Source: Mesorhizobium sp. B2-4-15
GTDB lineage: Bacteria > Pseudomonadota > Alphaproteobacteria > Rhizobiales > Rhizobiaceae
Direction: 5' to 3'
Length of the DNA: 64,000 nt
Assembly: GCF_006658505.1 (NCBI RefSeq)
Contig: NZ_VFUZ01000003.1
Location: 248,001 to 312,000, forward strand
Shown here piece by piece: positions 59,128 to 64,000 of this stretch (positions are counted from its first letter, which is position 1; each line of letters starts with the position of its first letter). The notes below the pieces were generated by a model. That model was not told where the DNA came from. It made no database searches and worked only from the letters and a program-made list of their open reading frames with translations. Made by a program: the position numbers and the translations under genes.

Positions 59128-59876
59128 ACGTGCTGGCCGCCATTGATGTGGATTTCCGAGCCGGTCACGTAGGACGCCTGCCCCGAGCACAGGAAGAAGA
59201 TGATGTCGGCGACCTCGGCCGTGGTGCCGAGGCGCCTGAGCGGAATGGTCTCGACGATCTTGTCCGTGCCCGGTGACAGGATGGCGGTGTCGATCTCGCC
59301 TGGCGCGATGGCGTTGACGCGGATGCCGTGCGGGCCGAAATCATGCGCCATTTCGCGCGTCAGCGAGCCGAGGGCCGCCTTCGACGTGGCGTAGGCGGTG
59401 CCGGCAAACGGATGGACGCGGGTGCCGGCGATCGAGGTGACGTTGACGATCGATCCTTTCGCCGCCGCCAACTCCTTGAACAGGCCGCGCGCCAGCATGA
59501 TCGGCGCGAAGAAATTCACCTGGAAAACGTCACGCCAGACATGCATCGGCGTGTCGATCGAGTCCATGCGGCCGTTGCCGTCCTTAAGCTTCGGCGAAAT
59601 GCCGGCGTTGTTGACCAAGGCGTGCAGCTGGCCGCCATGCGATTCCAGCCGATGGCGGATTTCCGAGACCGCGATGCCGACATCTTCCTGGTCGGCGAGG
59701 TCGACCTTGATGTGATCCTCGGGGCCGGCCGGCCACGGGCAATCCTCGGCAAAGGCCTGGCGCGAGCAGGTGATCACGCGCCAGCCCTCGCGCGAAAAAC
59801 GCTTGACCGTGGCATGGCCGATGCCCCGGCTGGCGCCGGTCAGCACGATGGTCTTTCTGGTGTCGAGTTCAGCCAT
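59124..59876 (-). CDS. Short-chain dehydrogenase/reductase
   Basis: A 250-aa NAD(P)-dependent oxidoreductase. The cofactor motif is VLTGASRGIGHATVKRFS near residue 12, the NNAG motif near 89 (VNNAGIS), and the catalytic Ser in NVTSIAGTR with Tyr and Lys in AYATSKAALG near 159. C-terminal INGGQHV is typical of classical SDRs. The Arg after the Ser in TGAS-RGIG fits a preference for NADP. The substrate is unknown. The coupled small ORF follows directly. Confidence 0.9.
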   Translation of the reverse strand: MAELDTRKTIVLTGASRGIGHATVKRFSREGWRVITCSRQAFAEDCPWPAGPEDHIKVDLADQEDVGIAVSEIRHRLESHGGQLHALVNNAGISPKLKDGNGRMDSIDTPMHVWRDVFQVNFFAPIMLARGLFKELAAAKGSIVNVTSIAGTRVHPFAGTAYATSKAALGSLTREMAHDFGPHGIRVNAIAPGEIDTAILSPGTDKIVETIPLRRLGTTAEVADIIFFLCSGQASYVTGSEIHINGGQHV

Positions 59877-59956
59877 GTCGCGGTCTCCGGGCCGGAGATG
59901 TAGCCGAACGCCGCGGCGCTGGCGAGAGGCGGATTGACGCCGCTTGAATGAGAGTG

Positions 59957-62215
59957 TCAGCCGCCGCCCAGAATGTCGAGAATCGAGGTCTTCCGCTTCT
60001 TGAGCGGCCCGCCGACGCTGCCTGGCGGCACCGGATGCCCGACAGAGGCGGTGGCGCCGCCATCCGACGGCATGTTGAAGCCATCGGCATCGACGGTCTG
60101 GGCCGGCCGCGCGACGCGGGCTGGCGGTTGCGCCGGCGCGGACGGCGGCTGCTGGCCAACGGATGCCGATGGAACCGGTGCCACCTGGTTGTTGTCAGCC
60201 GAGGGTATGTCGTCGGGCACGATCGTGTCGGCCGGTGTCGATTTCCAGGTGCCGGGCAGCGGCCGCACCGGCACACCCTCATGCGCGGCGACCATGAATT
60301 CGTGCCAGGCCTGCGCCGGCAGCGCGCCGCCGGTGACCTTCTTCATCGCCGTGCCGTCATCATTGCCGAACCACACACCGGTGGTGAGATTGGCGGTGTA
60401 GCCGACGAACCAGGCATCGCGCGAATTCTGGCTGGTGCCGGTCTTGCCGGCCGACGGCCAGGCGAAAGCCGCTTTCTTCGCGGTGCCGATCTCGACGGTG
60501 CCAGTCATCATCGAATTCATCATGCCGACGATCTCGGGTTTCACCACACGCGGAGCGCTGCCGCCGCCGCCGTCGTAGATCAGCTTGCCGTCCGCAGTCG
60601 TGATGCGGCGGATGAAGTGGATGTCGGGCTTGTAGCCGCCATTGGCGAAAGGCACATAGGCCGAGGTCAACTCCAGCGGCGTCACTTCCGAGGTGCCGAG
60701 CGCGATCGATGTGTTGGTCTGCAGGTCGGACTGGATGCCCATGCGATGCGCGGCCTCGACCACCGCGTTCGGCCCGACTTCCATGGTCAGCTGCGCGGCA
60801 ACCGAGTTCAGCGACTTGGCCAGCGCGGTCGCCAAAGTGACCTTGCCGAAGTACTTGCCGCCGTAATTGTCGGGCGTCCAGTTGCCGATCTTGATTGGCG
60901 CGTCGTTGCGCACGCTGTCGGGCGTCCGGCCAGCCTCAAGGGCCGCCATATAGACGAACGGCTTGAACGCCGAGCCTGGTTGGCGACGTGCCTCCGAGGC
61001 GCGGTCGAACTGGCTGGTCGAATAGTCGTAGCCGCCGACCATGGCGCGCACCGCACCGGAATCGTCGATCGACACGAGCGCGCCCTGGGTGACGTTGAGC
61101 TTCTTGCCGCTGTCGTCGATCAGCCGGCGGATCGACTTCTCGGCGAGCTTCTGCAGGTTCAGGTCGACGGTGCTGTCGATGACGATGTCGCCGCGCACGT
61201 CGCCGATCAGGTCGGGCAGCTCCTCCATGATGGTGTCGGCAACATAGTTTTCCGAGCCGGTCCAGTAGGATGGCGAGCGTGTCGCCGGAGCACTGAGCGC
61301 CGTCTTCAGTTCCTTCTCACTGATCTTGCCCTCCTCGCGCATGGCGGCGAGCACGAGCTGCGAGCGTTCCTCGGCGGCCTTCGGATCGCGCGCCGGCGAC
61401 AGCCGCGACGGCGCCTTCAAGAGACCTGCAAGCAGGGCCGCTTCCGACAGGGTGACGTCGCGCGCGCTCTTGCCGAAATAGCGCCGCGAAGCCGCCTCGA
61501 CGCCAAAGGCGCCGGAGCCGAAATAGACCCGGTTGAGGTACATTTCGAGGATCTGGTCCTTGGTGTGCTTGTGCTCCAGCCACAGCGCCAGAAGCACTTC
61601 CTGCACCTTGCGCTCCAGCGTACGATCGGGCTTCAGGAACAGGTTCTTGGCCAATTGCTGGGTCAGCGTCGATCCGCCTTGCGAGAAATGCCTGCCGAGC
61701 AGGTTGGTCACCATGGCGCGCGACAGGCCAATCGGATCGACACCGAAATGCGAATAGAAGCGGCGGTCCTCGATGGCGATCACCGCCTCGGGGATATAGG
61801 GCGACATTTCGTGCAGGCCGACGGCTTCGCCGCCGCTCATGCCGCGATTGGCGAGCAACTGGCCATCGGCCGAGACGATCTTGATGTTGGGAGCGCGGTC
61901 GGGGATCGACCATGTCGTGGCCGCCGGCATCTTGGCGCCGTAGTAGATGACGACGCCCGCCACCGCGATGCCGCCCCAGATGGCGAGGACGAAGCACCAG
62001 TAGAACAGCCGGCCAAGCACGCCGAACAGGCCACGCCGGCTTCTGCCGCGTCCGCCGCGCGACGATTTCGCTTTCGACGATTTGCGTTTTGCGGAGGCTT
62101 TGCGGTTGCTCGGCACGACGCGGTCCTCCTCGCTCACCGAAAGACCGGCCGAGGACCGCGTCTGTGGCGGTCCCTCGAAGCTGGGTTCGATGCGGCTGTC
62201 TCTGCGGTTCGCCAT
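59957..62215 (-). CDS. Class A penicillin-binding protein (PBP1a family)
   Basis: A 752-aa bifunctional peptidoglycan synthase. A basic cytoplasmic N-terminus (SNRKASAKRKSSKAKSSRGG) precedes one membrane segment (about 68-92). The transglycosylase domain shows AIEDRRFYSHFGVDPIGLSR near 152 and GGSTLTQQLAKNLFL near 183. The transpeptidase domain has SxxK in RQPGSAFKPFVYM near 422, SxN (SLNSVAAQL) near 477 and KTG in AGKTGTSQNSRDAWF near 600. A Pro/Ala-rich tail and a basic end (KKRKTSILDILGGG) follow. Confidence 0.94.
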   Translation of the reverse strand: MANRRDSRIEPSFEGPPQTRSSAGLSVSEEDRVVPSNRKASAKRKSSKAKSSRGGRGRSRRGLFGVLGRLFYWCFVLAIWGGIAVAGVVIYYGAKMPAATTWSIPDRAPNIKIVSADGQLLANRGMSGGEAVGLHEMSPYIPEAVIAIEDRRFYSHFGVDPIGLSRAMVTNLLGRHFSQGGSTLTQQLAKNLFLKPDRTLERKVQEVLLALWLEHKHTKDQILEMYLNRVYFGSGAFGVEAASRRYFGKSARDVTLSEAALLAGLLKAPSRLSPARDPKAAEERSQLVLAAMREEGKISEKELKTALSAPATRSPSYWTGSENYVADTIMEELPDLIGDVRGDIVIDSTVDLNLQKLAEKSIRRLIDDSGKKLNVTQGALVSIDDSGAVRAMVGGYDYSTSQFDRASEARRQPGSAFKPFVYMAALEAGRTPDSVRNDAPIKIGNWTPDNYGGKYFGKVTLATALAKSLNSVAAQLTMEVGPNAVVEAAHRMGIQSDLQTNTSIALGTSEVTPLELTSAYVPFANGGYKPDIHFIRRITTADGKLIYDGGGGSAPRVVKPEIVGMMNSMMTGTVEIGTAKKAAFAWPSAGKTGTSQNSRDAWFVGYTANLTTGVWFGNDDGTAMKKVTGGALPAQAWHEFMVAAHEGVPVRPLPGTWKSTPADTIVPDDIPSADNNQVAPVPSASVGQQPPSAPAQPPARVARPAQTVDADGFNMPSDGGATASVGHPVPPGSVGGPLKKRKTSILDILGGG

Positions 62216-62554
62216 GCGCTGCGCTGTCTGTTCCCGGTGCCTATGGCGCTTCGGTTGAAGAGTAGATGCGGCGATTTAAGGGCGGGTTAAGTCGGAAAAA
62301 TTCAAAGCGATTGATAATCAAATGCTTGGCAGCCTGTCCATTTCCGGGATTGCGGATCAGGCGCCGGCAGGCGGTCGCGTCCGACGAGAGAGACCGATCA
62401 GAACCATTGGTCGGAACGCCAGTATCCGGCAGCGGACAAGCCTTTGATGCGCAGTCACGCCATGGTCTCCGTCAGGGCGCGATCGCAGATACGGCGTCGC
62501 ATTCGACCGCGCCCCAATTCATTCCTCCCCAGATGATCACCTGGTGGATATGCG
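62216..62554. other. Intergenic region upstream of the PBP gene
   Basis: A 339-bp region that holds the PBP promoter and the CtrA-like box. The part beyond 62330 contains no frame with protein-like character. I see no RNA gene. Confidence 0.4.
62276..62290. promoter_or_regulatory. CtrA-like site (TTAA-N7-TTAA) upstream of the PBP gene
   Basis: TTAA-GGGCGGG-TTAA on the plus strand; read on the minus strand it is TTAACCCGCCCTTAA, containing the TTAACC half site. It is 61 bp upstream of the PBP1a start. Spacing fits CtrA, but the final C of the second half site is missing. Confidence 0.4.
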
Positions 62555-62938
62555 TCAACCAATCGCCGCACGGACAGAAAGCGCGGCCCTGGACGATTGC
62601 ATCACCTCGCCGACATGGCAGTAGCAGACGATCTCATGCAGTTGGTGATCGGTCAGCTCGAAGAAGCGCTTGGCTTCGCCATAACTGTCGTCCTTCAGAC
62701 CCTCGTCTTTCAAAATGGGGTCCGTAAAGGCAACCGATATCGGCGAGCCATCGCCTCGCATGACATTGCGCTCGGGCGGTGCACGGTATTCGGTTCCGGC
62801 AAGCGCCGTGAGCAGCCGGCTGGGCGCACGTTCGAGAAGTTCGGCCCAACGTACGAGACGCTGGGTTCGGCTCATTACCGGCTGTGTGATACTAATTTCG
62901 GCCACTGCATGCAGTTGGTCCAGTGTTTGGTGCTTCAT
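62555..62938 (-). CDS. Conserved hypothetical protein
   Basis: A 127-aa cytoplasmic protein. The visible pattern is QRLVRWAELLERAPSRLLTA, then FTDPILKDEGLKDDSYGEAK and RFFELTDHQLHEIVCYCHVG. The Asp/Tyr and Cys-x-Cys-His clusters are suggestive of metal or cofactor binding but not diagnostic. I recall similar unnamed proteins in Rhizobium and Bradyrhizobium; no function is known. CAGGAGG 6 bp before the ATG (at 62938) is a good ribosome binding site. Confidence 0.6.
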   Translation of the reverse strand: MKHQTLDQLHAVAEISITQPVMSRTQRLVRWAELLERAPSRLLTALAGTEYRAPPERNVMRGDGSPISVAFTDPILKDEGLKDDSYGEAKRFFELTDHQLHEIVCYCHVGEVMQSSRAALSVRAAIG

Positions 62939-63052
62939 GGCAACCTCCTGTTCGTTAGGTTGGCTGGCCCCAAACGCCCTATGCCGGCATCATAGCGCCG
63001 AAGCTTCGATCCGTCATTCTAATTCCATCTCCGGTCGGTCTCTCTTTCGGCA

Positions 63053-63380
63053 TTACGCCGGTGCGATGGCGCTGCCTTGCCGGCGATTTTCAGCGCCATC
63101 GAATATCGAGAGCACCGAGAAGAAAGCCAGCGTCCGCTCTTCGCGTGTGATCGCCATCACGCTGTTCGACCGGTCGATGTCGAGGCCTTTCGGGCCGCCC
63201 TCCTCGGGATTGGCCCTGCCACGCAGGAAGGTCTCCTCGTCGAGCACGGGACCCCGGGGAGAAGCGCAGGTCCTCGGTGCGGCCGATCGCCAAAAGCGCC
63301 GCCCGCGCCCCTTGGCTGGCTTTGAAGTCGATCCCGGCGATCATTCGCGACCCGCCCAAGAGATCGAACGATGGAAAGGG
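63053..63380 (-). pseudogene. Degenerate coding remnant, two out-of-frame pieces
   Basis: The first piece reads RMIAGIDFKASQGARAALLA and goes on IGRTEDLRFSPG. After a frame change near 63255-63262 the second piece reads LDEETFLRGRANPEEGGPKG, DIDRSNSVMAITREERTLAF and FSVLSIFDGAE before a stop. Both pieces look protein-like while the joining frames do not. I do not recognise the family; DLRFSPG recalls beta-propeller repeats. It is probably an inactivated gene. Confidence 0.35.
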
Positions 63381-63502
63381 TCCAGAACTGTGCTGCTGCC
63401 CCGGCCCATTGGCGACTGCTTGCCCCCGCATTGATGGTGCTGACTAAGCCGATGGCACCCTCGACGGTCAAGCGCGATGCAGGCATTGCTAGGTTTCAAC
63501 GG

Positions 63503-63835
63503 CTAGAGACCCGCTGCCTTCGCCAGATAGGGCGCCAGTGCCAGCGCGTAGGTCGCCGTCATGTGGTGGTAGTCGCGCCAGACAATGATGTTGCCTACGA
63601 CCGCGGCGCAGGTTTGCTTGCCGCATAAAGCATCGTTCATGTCGACGACCCGGACATCCGGCAATGGCCGGCGGCGAGCGCAAAAACGTTGCTGGCCTCC
63701 ACTTCGCTTCGCACCGTCACGCATTTGTTGGGGTTGTCGTCGGCCAGGCAATCGCCGGGATCGAACCTGACGAAGGGCGTGTTGCGTCTATCGGTCAAGG
63801 CTGCCCGCCATCTGGAAATCAAACGACAAGAGGGT
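63503..63835 (-). pseudogene. C-terminal remnant of an acyltransferase SGNH domain (OafA/YrhL-like)
   Basis: The upstream piece RNTPFVRFDPGDCLADDNPN, KCVTVRSEVEASNVFALAA is in one frame. The downstream piece LPDVRVVDMNDALCGKQTCA, VVGNIIVWRDYHHMTATYAL, APYLAKAAGL is in another, with a frameshift near 63660-63680. The DYHH(M/L)T motif with the C-terminal Asp-His pair is the catalytic end of SGNH domains fused to O-antigen acyltransferase-3 proteins. The N-terminal 500 or so residues are gone. Confidence 0.55.
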
Positions 63836-63847
63836 CCGATCGCAGGC

Positions 63848-63994
63848 TCAGTTCTGCTGGATCGAAATGCCCTTGTCGTCGATCTTGAGTTCGACGCCTT
63901 TGGGCCTGGTCTGCTCGCGGTAGACGTAGACGCCGAGCGCGATGACCACGACGGCGAGCGCGCCAATGATGAGGTAGAGCGTATTCTGTTTCAT
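63848..63994 (-). CDS. Small single-pass membrane protein (48 aa)
   Basis: A 48-residue protein starting at the ATG 63994-63992. MKQNTLYLIIGALAVVVIAL forms one membrane segment followed by GVYVYREQTRPKGVELKIDD, then KGISIQQN. The sequence pattern is one I recall from several rhizobia (inner-membrane helix plus a short cytoplasmic or periplasmic tail); the function is unknown. The region before the start is outside the window, so promoter and ribosome binding site cannot be checked. It is intact despite decayed neighbours. Confidence 0.6.
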   Translation of the reverse strand: MKQNTLYLIIGALAVVVIALGVYVYREQTRPKGVELKIDDKGISIQQN

Positions 63995-64000
63995 GGCGTG

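Noticed and set aside
59948..62290. 780-codon plus-strand frame opposite the PBP gene
   Set aside because: Antisense shadow; the minus strand carries intact transglycosylase and transpeptidase motifs.
62300..62315. FNR/FixK-like box (TTGAT..ATCAA)
   Set aside because: The half sites are separated by one base instead of four, so the spacing does not fit.
62266..62727. Plus-strand ORF of 153 codons between the PBP gene and the conserved hypothetical gene
   Set aside because: It overlaps the well-started minus-strand gene at 62938 and has no domain-like sequence or ribosome binding site.

Overview
The window is about 64% G+C and its gene content and order point to a Rhizobiales alphaproteobacterium, most likely Mesorhizobium or a close relative. 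Supporting this are the lptC-lptA-lptB-rpoN-hpf-ptsN block, the cysG-DUF2849-cysI-cysH-DUF934 sulfur operon, olsB behind a PHO-box-like site, ROSE-controlled hsp20 followed by DUF1150, the small rhizobial families DUF2244, DUF1150 and DUF2849, and several intergenic palindromes of the kind rhizobia carry in many copies. The assignment rests on recognition, not on a database search. I saw no rRNA, tRNA, CRISPR array, complete insertion sequence or prophage. Most of the window is ordinary chromosome.

Layout. 1-9774: the 5' end of slyX (minus), then a nucleoside uptake and salvage run (ABC ATPase, two permeases, cdd, punA, deoA). A retropepsin-like protease follows, then an A+T-richer sulfotransferase-like gene that looks acquired, then upp and add. 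9909-16454: ubiE and ubiB for ubiquinone, a FitA/VapBC-type toxin-antitoxin locus with two antitoxin genes, coaBC, an IalB-like secreted protein with an autotransporter C-terminal remnant fused in frame in front of it, a Gln-rich secreted protein and a Nudix hydrolase. 16819-23774: a GGDEF-EAL protein, a GNAT acetyltransferase, DUF2214, nth, DUF2244, an LCM-type methyltransferase and an AraC-linked O6-methylguanine methyltransferase.

23775-25825 holds the most unusual locus. An A+T-rich promoter region with a perfect CtrA-type box (TTAA-N7-TTAAC) precedes four overlapping or closely spaced genes for small exported proteins. Two are pilin/spore-coat-U-like beta-sandwich subunits, one resembles the first domain of a PapD-type chaperone, and one has a coiled-coil tail ending in a lysine run. 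No usher is present. I read it as a candidate undescribed surface-structure operon under cell-cycle control.

25913-31791: ribokinase, an amidase, a LysE exporter and a nucleoside hydrolase; then a triplicated 35-bp repeat, a sigma-32-like promoter and a ROSE RNA thermometer in front of hsp20; then DUF1150 and ptsN. 31874-36664: hpf, rpoN, lptB, lptA and lptC, all on the minus strand. 37024-45759: sppA, ihfB, lapA, an ornithine-cyclodeaminase homologue, two RNA methyltransferases, lspA, an AcuI-type reductase and a hybrid histidine kinase. 46035-50954: olsB, a YjbR protein, a TRIC-like channel, grpE, a NepR-like small protein behind a sigma-EcfG-type promoter, a fatty-acid desaturase and a DJ-1/PfpI protein.

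51192-56085: the assimilatory sulfate/siroheme operon, interrupted by a 131-bp palindrome. 56404-62215: a host-attachment (baeRF-type) protein behind a perfect sigma-EcfG promoter, a Kef/YbaL antiporter, an SDR with a coupled 51-aa ORF, and a PBP1a-type penicillin-binding protein. 62216-64000: a decayed tail with one intact conserved hypothetical gene, two pseudogene remnants and an intact 48-aa membrane protein. Several stress and nutrient inputs can be read from promoter motifs: general stress (EcfG, two sites), heat (RpoH plus ROSE), phosphate limitation (PHO box) and cell cycle (CtrA).
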